Source: Sequoia sempervirens
Lineage: Eukaryota > Streptophyta > Pinopsida > Cupressales > Cupressaceae
NCBI GenBank assembly: GCA_007258455.2
Contig: VDFB02262690.1
Span: forward strand, 1-64,000
Length of the DNA: 64,000 bases
Direction of reading: 5' to 3'
How positions within the stretch are numbered: position 1 is the first letter of the stretch; the number at the start of each line of letters is the position of its first letter. Made by a program: the position numbers and the translations under genes. Below the pieces are notes generated by a model. That model did not search any database and was not told the DNA's origin. It saw only the letters and a list, made by a program, of their open reading frames with translations. Of the stretch, positions 1-11,963 are shown one piece after another.

Positions 1-85
1 AGTGAGCGTATTAACAAGATAATTTCAACAATATTCTCTTGGTGCACAACTGTTATGTGACTATTGTCATTGTTGCGTATTACAG

Positions 86-585
86 GATCCAGAGGAGGCC
101 ATGGATAGAGGACGTGGACAGCGTAGAACTACTAAATCACAGAGAGGAAAGTGGGTGGAAGAGGATATGACAATAGAATCTATAGATACAATAGAGGTAA
201 GAAGAGAAAGCAACCTCAACCAAAGGAGGAAGGTGTTTATGAATTCAAAAATTCTACAACATAGAGGAGATAAAGTCATTTTTTTATCCATGAGGCCTTT
301 GGTCAAACTTATTGGTTGAAAATGCACAGGAATGGTGATTAAATGTGATTCTATGATCAAGGGAAAAGTTTGAAAATTAGGATGGCCAAAACATGATATC
401 AATATGTCAAATATATGAGTAAAGTGAGGTTTTGTGTTGGATAGCATATTTGTTGAAATGATATAATTGGTGTACTAAAAATTATTTACTATGTTGTGTA
501 TTATAGGGGTGAGACGAGGCCATGGAAATAGATCGTGTCATATCAAATGAGGACACAACGAATGAAGTAGGACATTAGGTACTCA
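86..585 (+). pseudogene. Two degenerate copies of a 5' exon of the CACTA-borne gene
   Basis: Two stretches resemble each other and the exon starting at 721. Each follows a pyrimidine/AT run ending in AG (acceptors end near 85 and 506) and carries a GAGGCCATGGA-like start. The first reads a basic R/K/T/S segment followed by KWVEEDM; the same KSxRxxWVEEDM string recurs at about 807-842. The second copy, 507-585, soon meets a stop. I see exon-scale duplication at the 5' end of the transposon gene. Function is unknown; a short basic DNA-binding region is only a guess. Confidence 0.4.
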
Positions 586-720
586 AATTTTGACTTAACT
601 TAGGAAAAAATGATCTGATGGCATTTTGTGATACGTCCATCTTTTTTCCCAGTATTATTGAAATTTATAATGTATTATCCAATCTTGACATAAATTAATG
701 CATGTTGTTGATTATTTTAG

Positions 721-2024
721 ATGGAGATTGGAGCAAATACAAAGCCCGAGCGTTCAACTAGCGAAAGAAGAAGATATGTACATGGACTTGGACCTAAAAC
801 TGTTAAATCACATAGATGACAGTGGGTGGAAGAGGATATGACAATGGATCTTCCATACACAACAAATGATTGCACTAAAGAAGAGGTTGGTCAGGACTAC
901 AGTACATGGGATGAATACTTTGAGAAAATTATTGTTTGTGGATGTTTTGTATGTCGTGGAAAGAAACAATTCAAACGAGCGATTGTACAAAGACATTAAA
1001 TATATGATGAACTTCCAGTAGGTAGTATGCCTCCTACAATCGATTCAAATCCAATAGGAATTATGGTAAGGAATTTTCCAATTTAATATAAATAACATGT
1101 ATACTTCGATTAAACATTGTTTTATATTATTTAAATAACTAATTTTTTTCTTAATGGATAATTGCAGGATAAAGTTCTTGGTTTAAAGTTTCCTAGATCA
1201 CCAAATTCCAGCCTAAAGGGAAATGATCATTTATCAAATGATACATCTAACAAAAATATGTGCCAATATACCAACTCAGAAGATGAGGAATTGATGAAAA
1301 CAAGTCACAAAACAAGAACCGGTTTAAAGATGCATAATTTGCTTAAAGACATGGGAAGGTGGACTACATACTCTATGAGAATGAATGTGATGAAGATGAT
1401 GACTTTCCCCTGAGTTTGGGATCAATTTACAAAGAGACATTTGATTGTCGACTATATTATGCTTGGCCTAGTGATCAACAACTACCTAGAGTGTACAAGG
1501 TGTTTCAATTTTGAGGATACAGCTACATGATACGACACTCCAATATTCATGGAGTGAATCTAGGCCTCTTTATTTTCCAAAATGTACATGTGGGATCTAA
1601 ACATAGAAACAATTCAAAACAAACCACTAGGAGATTAATGTCATATTATGGTCCATCATATTACATTGGTGAATGGAGAAGGCTAGCAAAATATAAGCCT
1701 AGCATGTCAGCATATGGTCTAAATTTGAATATGTATACACATCGTCTCCAATTGGAAAGTGGAAAAGAAATGAATAGAGGTCATCTTATGTATATAGATG
1801 GGCGTGCATACACATACAAAAATATTGCAGGATTTATAAATAGTAGTAAGGGAAGGGACCCTACTGTAAGACTGAATTGTCAATTTGTTGAGGTTATAAA
1901 TGATAAAGATGGAGATATGGAAAGAGAGGTTAATAGATTGATAATGGTTGAGGATATTATGGACCTTACAATTGGGGATGAGTTATTGATTGATTACCCC
2001 TTCTTAAAACACACTACTGTGTGA
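721..2024 (+). pseudogene. SET-domain-like protein, degraded, carried in the CACTA element
   Basis: An intron-like TTTTAG precedes the start at 721. Frames with stops run to an open stretch at 1527-2024 (165 codons). That stretch has the order of a SET lysine methyltransferase core: an LGLFIF N-terminal strand (residues 13-18), AGFINSSKG (101-109) where the family has RFINHS, RLNCQF (115-120) near the PNC position, and GDELLIDY (150-157) matching the GEELxxDY end with its tyrosine. The canonical N-H-S is N-S-S here, so activity is doubtful. Pre-SET and post-SET cysteines were not found. It lies about 290 bp upstream of the TNP2 exons on the same strand, so it is probably a gene captured by, or fused into, the transposon. 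Upstream pieces at 721-990 and 1162-1500 are broken by stops and frameshifts. The SET call rests on motif order and has not been confirmed by alignment. Confidence 0.55.
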
Positions 2025-2310
2025 AAGAAAAGGGAAGAACAAGGTCTCCCTAAGGATGTTCTTAAGGGCAAAAAACCAAAGAATAATAAATGAGTGTGGA
2101 CTGATGTTTTATAAACCATGTTGTCAAAATTGTGTTTTATTTAAATTATTGTATAAAAAAGGTTGTCTATAAAATTTGATGTATATATGTTCATACAATT
2201 TATATTTATATTTTTTAAGTCATATTTGATTATTCTTCTTTGAAATTGATACATTTATGATTTATCCAATTGTTGTCAAACATTAAATAACGCTTGTGTT
2301 TGTTGATAGG

Positions 2311-3752
2311 TAGATGTTGATGAAACACATACTAATACCCAAGATCCAATTGGGTTATTAACATTTGGATGGGATGATCCAAACCATGTTTTAAACAATA
2401 CCAGGGTGAAAAGAGCAAGATTGAAGAAAATACTACCACCTAAGAAATTTGAAGAGCTGATGATATCCGCATACACTGATGACATGCCACCTAGCCTTAA
2501 TGAAGAAGGATTGAATGAAAATGCAATGCATGAAGAAGGATTGAATGAAATGATTACATATTTCTTTAGGGATGGAAACAATGATGACAATAATGATCAT
2601 ATGATTGACAGTAACGATGATAGCAGGGGTAATTATCACCAACATAATGTTGATGATAACAACCTGAAAGACTCCATCAAGCAAGCATCGAAGACACCCA
2701 TGTTCAAATCGGGTGCAAGTAGAAACTCAAAACTAGTGTGCACATTAATATTATTAGAAATCAAGTCACTATTTGGTTGGTCAGACAAATGATTCACTAC
2801 CCTACTCAAGTGAGTTGAAATCTATTTCTTACTTTGCATTGTCAATTGGTGTAAATAATTCATAAACATTCATCAACTTCATTTATATTTCTTTAAGGGG
2901 ATTTTAAAAGCATATATTATATATAAATAGTCCTAGTATAGATCGAAATATCAAACATGTTCATCATAAGTCAAACTTTCAATTGATTTAATCTCTGGCA
3001 ATCTTATAGGGCACTAAAAACTAAAATATTCCCTAAAGAGAATGTGTTGCCATCAACTTGTAGAGAGGCGCGTCAGTTGTTGGTTGAGTTGGGGATTGAA
3101 TATAAGAAAATTCATTCATGTAAAAATGATTGCATTTTATACATAGATGAATATCAGAATAAGGTAGAATGCCTTGTATGCAAAGAGAAGAGATATTGTA
3201 CAAATGTACAAGGTCCTACAGTTCCAAAGAAGGTTTTACGTCACATTCCAATTATACCTAGACTTCAACGAATGTTTCGTTGTAAGTCACTTTCACAATT
3301 GATGGACTAACATGCAAAGAACAAGAGTAAAGATGGATTCATACAAATTATGGCTGACTCCGAAGCAATGAAACACATAGAGGAAAAATGGCCAAGAAAA
3401 TTCAAAGATGAACCCCGTAGTATCAGGTTTGGTCCTGCAATTGATGGAGTGTGCCCATTCTCTTTCCTGAGCTCAAATTATAGTGTTTGGACAATAGGAT
3501 TGATAGTATACAATATTCCTCCATGGATGAGTGTTAGAAAGGAGCACCTTATGTTGACTCTCATTGTTCTAGGAAAACATCAAGTTAAAAACATGGATGT
3601 TTATCTTGCACCTTTTATTGATGAGATGCACCTGCTATGGAAAGGCATAAGAATGTATGACATATCACGTCCTCCATAAAATAGGTCCTTCATGTTATAT
3701 GGTGTGCTATGTTGGATTATTCATGATTTCCCAGGACTTGATGTTTGTTTTG
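2311..3752 (+). pseudogene. tnp2-like: CACTA TNP2-type transposase, N-terminal half
   Basis: The first exon, 2311-2809, ends in the ILLEIKSLFGWSDK motif found ahead of the TNP2 core. A GT-AG intron at 2810-3009 joins it in frame to ALKTKIFPKENVLPSTCREA and the following I-H-S-C-K-N-D-C-I-L-Y, a Cys-rich region typical of Transposase_21 (TNP2). Next come KVLRHIPIIPRLQRMF, then RFGPAIDGVCPF, SSNYSVWTIGLIVYNIPPW and DVYLAPFIDEMHLLW. These are all family landmarks in the expected order. In-frame stops at 2790, 3308 and 3677 interrupt an otherwise continuous frame that runs to WIIHDFPGLDVCF at about 3750. TNP2 binds and cuts CACTA ends. The copy cannot make a full protein. No CACTA terminal inverted repeat was found in the window. 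Confidence 0.85.
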
Positions 3753-3762
3753 GTAAGAAAAA

Positions 3763-5180
3763 ATATTATGATATTGCTATCAGGATTCAACCGTGTAGTT
3801 TCGAGTCAAACTCATTGACCCATGTTTCATGAGTAGTGGTTCAACAAGAACCCATCTCTCATGATATCGAATGGTCCACTTAGCACTCATTGCATCTAGG
3901 TGATGCTCATAGAGGTGAAGCGGGTGAGTCGAGTCACCCATCCCGGTCTTGCTCAGCTCAAGCGCGCAGCAGGGAGTTTTCTCAAGGTTAAAGAAGCCAA
4001 GCAGTTATTACTGTTACAAAACCTTCAGCAAGTGTTGTGCCTTATGAACCATTTATAATAGAGCCCCTTTAGCTCATCAATTGATAAGTAGGAGGTATTT
4101 TTCCACAGCGTGTCAAATTATGATATTGTTATCAGGATTCAACCGTGTAGTTTCGAGTCAAACTCATTGACCCATGTTTCATGAGTAGTGGCTCAACAAG
4201 AACTCAAGCAGGCTTAACCTTGGAGAAAACTCCACAGATTAATACGCTTGAGGGCTGGAAGCGATCTTGGGATGGGTGACCTCCACAGGGGCCGGACGAT
4301 TGCTTCACCTCTGTGAGCATCACCTAGATGCAATGAGTCTAAGTGGACCATTCGATATCATGAGAGATGGGTTCTTTACTCATGAAACATGGGTCAATGA
4401 GTTTGACTCAAAACTACACAGTTGAATCCTGATAGCAATATCATAATTTGACACGCTGTGGAAAAATACCTCTTACTTATCAATTGATGAGCTAAAGGGG
4501 CTCTATTATGAATGGTTCATAAGGCACAACACTTGCTGAAGGTTTTGCAAATGGGGTAACAACTCAAGCGGGCTTAACCTTGGAGAAAACTCCTAATTAA
4601 CGGCGGCGAGGCTGGAAAAATAACGGAAACACCTCGAGATGGGCAGGTGCTTCCGCCTGCATGACATCACCTGGGCTCTGACCAGAGTGTTAAGTGAACC
4701 ATTGATATCGCCGAGATGAGTTCTGACCGAACCACTACTCGCTTTGTGGGTCAATAGTTGACGCAGCTATGATTGAGCTCCTCAATTGACTGTTGTGGAA
4801 AAATGCCTCCTACTTATCAATTGATGAGCTAAAGGGCTCTATTATGAATGGTTCCTGGGCACAACACTTGCTGAAAGTTTTGCAAATGGGGTAACAACTC
4901 AAGCTAGAAACACCCTTGGAGAAACTCCTGATTAGCGGCGCTTGAGGTTTGAACAATCTTGGGATGGGTGATCTCCCAGGACGGACCAGTGCTTCACCTC
5001 TGTGAGCATCACCTAGATGCGATGAGTGCTAAGTGGACCATTCGATATCATGAGAGATGGGTTCTTGTTGAACCACTACTCATGAAACATGGGTCAATGA
5101 GTTTGACTCAAAACTACACGGTTGAATCCTGATAGCAATATCATAATTTGACATGTGGAAAAATACCTCCTACTTATCAA
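3763..5180. repeat. Inverted/tandem array of a Cassandra-like (5S-bearing) LTR inside a TNP2 intron
   Basis: Units of about 345-360 bp begin TGTGGAAAAATACC and end CATAATTTGACA (TG...CA). One near-complete unit lies reversed at 3763-4107. A partial reversed unit, 4111-4204, switches directly into a forward unit, 4200-4453. Further forward units occupy 4457-4790 (most diverged) and 4794-5153, and a 27-bp stub follows to 5180. Linkers are CGC or nothing. Each unit's middle resembles the plant 5S rRNA internal control region: a GCTTGAGG-like A box, then GGGATGGGTGACCTCC at about 4268-4283 and a variant at about 4960-4975. That is the signature of Cassandra TRIM LTRs. No PBS or internal domain separates the units, so this is an LTR array rather than a standard element. 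It lies between GT at 3753 and AG at 5286, hence within an intron. Confidence 0.6.
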
Positions 5181-5286
5181 GATAAAATATTTACGTATTT
5201 ACACTCAATTTATTTTCATCTCAACTTTCACACTTAGTTTTATACTATTTTTTTGATGTTATTAACATTACTTGTTGAATTGCAAG

Positions 5287-6700
5287 GCTTCAAACAAAGG
5301 GGATATTTGCATGTCCAAGATGTGTAGAACAATTTCAAGGGTGGTATTCTAAACATCTAAATAAATTTATTTACGCAAATAATAGGGTTTTTCTACCACT
5401 AGATCATAGGTTTAGAAATCGCCAGAAGAATCGATTTGATGGAAAAGTTGAAAATATAGGCCCTCCCATGATTATGGGTCCAGGTGATTGGCTTAAGAAG
5501 TAAGAAGATGCTGAATTGAAAACTTGGGAGGATTTTTTTGATTGGGATGATTCAATTGAAGAACCAGAACAAGTTGTAGTTCATATGCCAGAAGGACTGA
5601 AAAGGAAATCCATATTTTATGAGCTCCCTTACTAGAAGGATCTATTAATATCTCACCTATTAGATCCTATGCACATCTTCAAAAATTTCCCATATTCTAT
5701 ATTTTGACATATATCAAACAAAGAGGACACTTTTTCTTCGAGGAGAGACATTGCTCTTTCGCGTACCAAATTTGATAGAAAACATTTGTGGCCAAGCAGG
5801 GAAAATGAAACATATGCAGAAGCTCCATGGATTTTGAAAAAAAAAGAGCTAGACCAACCCAAAAAAAATCATTCGTCCAATAAGGACACCTACTGGTTAT
5901 GGGTCATCATTGGCTAAAGCTTTTATAGTTGATGGACATATCACAGGATTTAAAACACATGATTTTCATAATTTTATGAAGGTATTAGATATCATCATTT
6001 AACATTTACTGGTAACATTGATTAAGTACTAAATATATTTTGATATTTTGTTGTGTGAGAAAAAATTACTGATGACCTTTTCATAAATGTGTTTGATAGC
6101 ATATCATGCCATTGGCAATTAGGGGGGATTCTTGTCTTATAGTTGACTTAAGGAATTCCATAAGTCGATTGTTAGCATTTACAAGGTATGTGGTTATATG
6201 AAATGTTCATGTGTGAGAGACATAGAGATATTATATTTCATTTTAATTTATGACTAAAGGTTCATATTAATTTACTTTTCTTATATTAGGTGGGTGACCT
6301 CCAAGGAGATCCACAAATCTAAAGTGCCAAAGTGGAAGAAGGAAATTGTAGAAATTGTATGTGTATTTGAGAAAGAGCTCCCTAAAAGTTTCATGGACCT
6401 ACAAGTCCATTTACTTATACACCTAGTCAATGACATTGAATTGGCGGGTGTCGTATCAATGAGGTGGATGTTTTTCTTTGAGAGGTATATGGAAACTCTT
6501 AAAAGATATGTCTGACAAAAGGCACATCCAAAGGGTTGCATGGTTGAAGGGTATGTATTGAATGAAGCATTTTTCTTCCTGTGTGAATTCCTTGGTAAGG
6601 ATTTTGAAGATGGGTCATGCGTCTGGGATGAAGAATGGGCATCAAATATTATTGATGGACAAAAACCACAATCTAATAGTGTTCAAGTAGAAATTAGTAA
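5287..6700 (+). pseudogene. tnp2-like: CACTA TNP2-type transposase, C-terminal half
   Basis: After the array the frame resumes with TKGIFACPRC and NNRVFLPLDHRFR, then FDGKVE, SIFYELPY and LLDPMHIFKN, as in TNP2 proteins. Joining GT 3753 to AG 5286 shifts the frame by one base, so a small indel is present. At 5633 a TAG stands where the family has Trp (ELPYWKDLL). The DUF4218-like part follows: GFKTHDFHNFMK at about 5950, IMPLAIRG at about 6104, an intron at 6186-6289 that joins to restore T-R-W, then LPKSFMDLQVHLLIHL, VSMRWMFFFERYMETLKRYV and KGCMVEGYV. Several stops and frameshifts disable it. It belongs to the same gene as the fragment ending at 3752. Confidence 0.8.
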
Positions 6701-7218
6701 GTAGATTCATGATCAGTGTGGTTGTTTTTCTTGCAATCATTAATTTACCTTGTAATTTATTTGCCAAATTAACAACATGACATTTGGAGTTTGAAATAAA
6801 CATGTTGATATGTAATAGGTGTAGATGAAAGTGCTATACTCGACAAGTTCATTCTGTACCACATGGAATTTATGAACAAATGGATTGATCTATATGATAA
6901 AAAGAGAGAAGAAGTGTTAGAAGCAAGGAGACAATTTAAGAGATCAAACCAAGGAATACTCCACTTCCCACTAATCTGCTTGGGGAATGGGGCAAAGATT
7001 GCACACTAGAATGGGTTACTGAACAAATTCAAGATCAAATAGAAGATGTAGGTAAGATTCAAACATAACAAAAGATGAAATCAATATGTCTAGAGGATGT
7101 GAAAGAAAGGTACAATTGGAATTTTATAAAATGTTGTTTCCTTACAATTTTGACACTATTAACTATTTTAATATTCGTCAGTATATTTGCTTTCACTGAA
7201 ATAAATGGTCTTTCACAG

Positions 7219-8166
7219 GCGAGGAAATATCCAGCAATGTGGGCATATGGTCGGCATTATTGTGTAGAAAGTGTAGACGTAAAGAGACGATCCTTCGATT
7301 ATGGCATCACAGTTGGCTTCAAGCAATCTAGTCGATCAAGCTCAAAAGATAAGAATATAATTGAAGGGAATCTACAATATGTTGGGAAAATACAATAAAT
7401 TATTGAGTTGGATTACCGCTCTTTTAAATGTTGTATTTTTAAGTGTAGATGGTATGAAGCATTTGAGAGGACACAAAGACATGATACCCATAGTGGATTG
7501 TTTTCTATAGATTCCTCATGCTTCATACCGGAGGATAAGGAGCCTTATGTTCTACCAATTCATTGTGAGTAGGTATTTCTTTAACTCAAACAAGAAGCGG
7601 TAGTGATCATTAATCTATTAGTTCATAGTTTATTGTGAATATATAAATGTGCTTATTAATCAATAAATTAAATTGTTGTAACATACGTCTAATATATGTA
7701 TTTCATTCATGTGTAGGTATTTTTCTATGAAGATATTTTGGACCCGAAATGGATGTTTTTCATACATTATGATCAAAGATTAAGGCATATATTTGATGAA
7801 AAATTAGTTGATACTGAGCAAAACAATGATGGTGAACAAAATGAGAGAGAGGGATTAGAGAACATCGAAGAAATTGACATCCATGATGATGTTGAAGATG
7901 GTTATGTTTAGGCACTAGAAGACAACAATCCAGAGTTAGATGATGTTATGGAAGACAACAATATGGATGGTATAGAAAATGATGATACAAATACATATGC
8001 TAACAATATAGATGGTGTACAATCAAATTTCAATGACGATGAAGATGATGCAGGTCAAGATGAGGATGATGATAATATTAAATACTTGAAAGAACATATG
8101 AATATTGACAATGATACACTGGATGACATTGTAGCAGACAATAATGTTAATGACCAAGACTTCTAA
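7219..8166 (+). pseudogene. DUF4216-like and acidic C-terminal region of the TNP2 gene
   Basis: An acceptor ending at 7218 opens a frame with DYGITVGF, a stop at 7396, then IIELDYRSFKCCIFKCRWY, HSGLFSIDSSCFIPED and PYVLPIHCE. This is the DUF4216 pattern found at the C-terminus of CACTA transposases (ELxY...VxLFKCDW...DPFILAxQ). A second acceptor near 7716 leads to VFFYEDILDPKWMFFIHYD, which continues that domain. A long acidic Asp/Asn/Glu tail then runs to the stop at 8164-8166. One TAG interrupts the tail near 7910. The acidic tail is intact as 72 codons from 7948 but is low complexity. This is probably the 3' end of the transposon gene. Confidence 0.7.
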
Positions 8167-9384
8167 ATTTTCAAAATTATTTGCAATCCATGTTTAAAAA
8201 ATGATGATTCTTATGGCCTAAACTTTGAAATGCTTTAGTAATATTATTTGTGTCTATACAAATTACCTATTGCAATATCCTTAAATGGTTCAATCTTTGG
8301 TATGAATTGTTGGCAAAAAAATTTAGGATTACTTGGATGCTTCTTCCATTCATTTTCTATCAACATATGTTCGTGAAGACACAAAAGTTAATAAAATATT
8401 AATGCACGTAACTCACAATTATTTAAATAAGCAACTTTGTTAACTTCATTATTTTTAAATAGTTTCCATTTTTATGTTGAAGATGTAACAAGGCAAAATA
8501 AGCTCAATTTTTTTTAAAATTTAGTAGCTCTACCAACATCCACAATAAATGCTTTACTATATCGGCATATTCATTCGCATAAGCACAATATTGAGGCTCA
8601 ATAACTAATATTCATTCACATATAAGAAGAAATAAGTATGGAAAACATAAAAAAATACTGAATGATAACACAATCATGGAGAATCTCTGATAATAAGATG
8701 TTCTCTATTATATTACTTCAATTGATATTACAGTGCTCTTCTTTAATAATCCCAGTGTTATCCCCTCAAGTTATTGTGGAAGTATGAAAGGAATTTTAAT
8801 TCTTAAGTTGATGGAAAACAATCAAAACAATTTCTCTAAAAGGACTTTTAATCCTTAATAGGAGCCAATTAAAGTAAATTATTTGAAGGGACTTCAATTC
8901 ACACCTAACCATAAACCAATCAAAGCATCACACAGTAACAACAAATGTGCTCTGATAAATATTGTAGACTTAAATAATGTGAAAAGATCACTTTGGAGAC
9001 AACAAAGCAATAAATAAGCATGAAAAATTGACACAACAATTGAACACTAAAAATGGATTACGAATTATAATTAGTCATCTCCATTATATTGCCTTTTAAA
9101 TAATATGCATTATAACAGAATTTTTTCAATATGAAATGGATGGACGAATGGGTGCAATCTATCTTCTTACTAATTTCTACTATAATGGAAATGAAAATAT
9201 GAATGATGATGATCTTCAATCGGGTCTTGGTATCCCTTTATATATGGGAGGCAACAAGCTACAGACCTGTTACAAAAAGGTATGATGTTTGATGACAAAT
9301 AGTTAATTAACATAAATGAAAACATAACACTTTAGCACATGAATGCATTGATCCGTTAATCTTCTAGAAGGTGCTCGTGACCAC
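8167..9384. other. AT-rich stretch, nothing recognised
   Basis: No coding frame with family resemblance is visible. I looked here for a CACTA 3' terminus (TAGTG-type end with subterminal repeats) and did not find one, so the right boundary of the transposon is unresolved. Confidence 0.6.
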
Positions 9385-10378
9385 TTAAGATCTGTTCAAG
9401 ACTCCTACTCCATGATAATGCACCACCTGCAGAGTGTATCTTCCTTGTGATGTCGACTGGTCTTTAAGCTCCAATGGCTGCCCTTGTGTATTTTTTGCGT
9501 CTCTGGTTTGGTTGATGAACAAGTTGATGGCGGAGATATGATGAGTGTATTCCTCCTCAACATAAGTTTCCACGTTGGCAATTTCACCCTTCATATCATA
9601 TTCCAAATACACCATCTTTTCAAGTTGTTTATGTTTATTTTGTAACACCATCTCTTAGTCATTTATTTCTTGCAATCCAGTAGGTAGATACATGGTGAGC
9701 TCATCCTTCCAATCATCTTGCTCCCTAGGATTACCAAGGCTATCATGGAGTGCAGGATGCAAATAAAAATAGTCAAGGTCCCCTTTGAGCCTATTGTGGT
9801 ACCTGTTGTGTGATTCTACTAGCTTATTGTATGTCTGCAATGTCTGACCTTTCATGGCTTTCTCATTTAGGAGCTCCTCCCTTTTGTCAACCATCCATCC
9901 TTGCAATATTTCATTCTCCACAAGTGTTGAGTGTGTTTGTTAAAACAATTTCCAATATTCATCAACACGATCCATCATCCTATTGAATCTTTCTTTGATT
10001 ATTTCAGACACAACATTATATTTAGTGTTTTTTATTCATGTTTCCAACTCCTTGCATTTCTTTTGAGACTTCTGATGACAGTGTTTCTAGTAAGCTACAT
10101 CTGCTAATGCATCCAATATTCTTTTTTCACTCTCTATCCATGGGGAATATAATTTTGATCTAGAAGAGGAAGATGTTTTATCTCTATGACTAGCCACCTC
10201 CTTAATTTATCATTTTCTTTTATCGATTTTTCAATCTATGCCTTATTGAATTTGGCAACATTTATGTTTAGCTTAGTTGTTTCAATGGGGTTAGTGTCCC
10301 CCACCCTGTGGACCAAAATATTTCCAAACACTTGGTTTGGATTACTGATGACAGTAGGCCTTTTATCTTGAGGATACA
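9385..10378 (-). pseudogene. Unrecognised coding unit, C-terminal portion (coiled-coil-like)
   Basis: Read right to left, the minus strand keeps one main frame from about 10370 to 9385 with a few stops and one 1-base shift near 10145. It has VFGNILVHRVGDTNPIE, a Lys/Glu-rich segment, WIESEKRILDALADVAY, then ENEILQGWMVDKREELLNEK, LKGDLDYFYLHPALHDSLGN and, after a stop at 9655, a Lys/Glu/Gln-rich tail ending ...GVGVLNRS. Charge pattern and Leu spacing suggest coiled coil. I do not recognise the family. By orientation and style it continues the protein that starts at 14106, separated from it by about 1.6 kb of non-coding DNA. Confidence 0.45.
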
Positions 10379-11185
10379 ATGCTCAAATTAGCAGGGTGGC
10401 TTCATCTAGGTTGTACCTTGATCCTGATGATCTGTATAGGATCTAGACTAGATTGCAGAATTGAATGCTTATTTATTTACAATGATTATTCCAAGTTTAC
10501 GAAATTTGAATTCATGCATACATTAACAAATTTATGCATTAAAAACTTCAAAAGAGAAACTGAATACGAGAGAGAGAAGAAGAGAAAGTGCAAACAGTGT
10601 TTGATTACGAAGTTCGTCACAAATGTGACTACGTCTCCGGGTCCACTCCAATAGAGAGACCGATTCGATTAACTCCAAAAATCAATTACAAAAGCACCAC
10701 AACCATTCTCCAAGCACTTCGGCAGCATAACAACGCTCTGACGTGCAAGAATGACTCAAAGAATCTCCACAAGACCTCTCTTTCGTCACCTCAGCTTCAA
10801 GACTTCATCACCTGAAAAAAACTTAATCCAACTCTCACCTTACACCCCTTTTTATACAAAGAATTAACCCAATTTGGCCCTTAACCAAAAGATTTTACAA
10901 TATTCACCTTATCTCTCCAAAATACATAAAAATCTTCAAATCTTCCATAATCTCCCAAAAAACAACTTAATCCCCCATAAAAATCTTACAATATCCTTAA
11001 TAATCTCTTAAAGAAATTATTTAAGCCCTTCAATAATATTTCTCTTTCGGGCTTTTGGGAGGTTATTGTTTTTGTTTTACAATTTTAGGGGGTTTGTTTT
11101 TAAGTTAGGGGAATAGTTTTTATTTTTTTAAACCATTCGGTTTTGAAACAGCAAACAAAATAAACCGATGCTTATTTAATTACAA

Positions 11186-11265
11186 ATCCGTCGCATGGCT
11201 TACCGGTGGTTATTGATTTTGTTAGGCCGGCGGTTGGGGGTTCAACCCCCACCACTGGCTTTTAA
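11186..11265 (+). ncRNA. tRNA-like Pol III promoter / SINE head candidate 1
   Basis: An A-box-like TGGCTTACCGG (about 11196-11206) is followed about 30 bp later by a perfect T-arm-like hairpin: stem TGGGG, loop GTTCAAC, stem CCCCA (about 11236-11252). The sequence ends in CTTTT. The flanks do not close a tRNA acceptor stem, so a tRNA-derived SINE head or decayed tRNA fits better than a live tRNA. Confidence 0.35.
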
Positions 11266-11315
11266 TAGCCAATTTACGGCCATTATATAACAAAACGAAA
11301 TCGTCGCTATACACA

Positions 11316-11400
11316 AAGGCGCGACAGTGTTAGTGCAACGGTGAGCCGAGATTCTCACGCATGGGTGGTTGAGAGTTCAAATCCCATGCCAACCTTTTTA
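11316..11400 (+). ncRNA. tRNA-like Pol III promoter / SINE head candidate 2
   Basis: An A-box-like TAGTGCAACGG (11331-11341) precedes a B box, GTTCAAATCC (11375-11384), with a T-arm-like pairing TGAGA/TCCCA (four of five pairs). A CTTTTT run follows at about 11394. The acceptor stem does not form convincingly. It lies 130 bp from candidate 1 in the same orientation, within the non-coding part of the minus-strand unit. Confidence 0.4.
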
Positions 11401-11963
11401 CTCAACAATATAACAAATAAACAACCTTACCCATCCGCCGAACAAAGTGTCAGGCCACGTGGCATGACAAGGAGGTGCCACGTGGCAAAACTTGATTGGA
11501 CACATTTGCTGACTACGAGCTGATGTGGCATGCTGACTGTGTGCCGACGTGTCTGCCACTGGACTGTACTTTCTGCCAAGTCACTCTACCACATGTCAGA
11601 TCTTGATTCGGCCACTTCACAGTCCGTACAGTACGGAATGTTGACATCAGCATCCGTACGGTCCACCTCAAAAAGTCAACTGCAACTTTGACTGCTAATA
11701 ACTCCCGCATACGATGTCAGATTTTGACGAAATGAACACCGTCAAAATCGTCTCGACGAGCTCTTCACGATGAAACTAGTTCCATCAATTTCTGAGATGA
11801 TAATTTTTTTCACTTCCTGGACGCCCCTGATCCCAATTTGACCCAAGGTTTGACTGGCCATAACTTGCACAAACGGACTCATTTTTGCTCTGTTCAAGTT
11901 GTGTTGGAATTAGGACGCCGAGATCTTTTTGATGGTGTAGATTTTGGAGAAAAATGAGACACT

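Noticed and set aside
67..447. 126-codon minus-strand frame at the window start
   Set aside because: Antisense to the repeated KWVEEDM exon segment, with no family resemblance.
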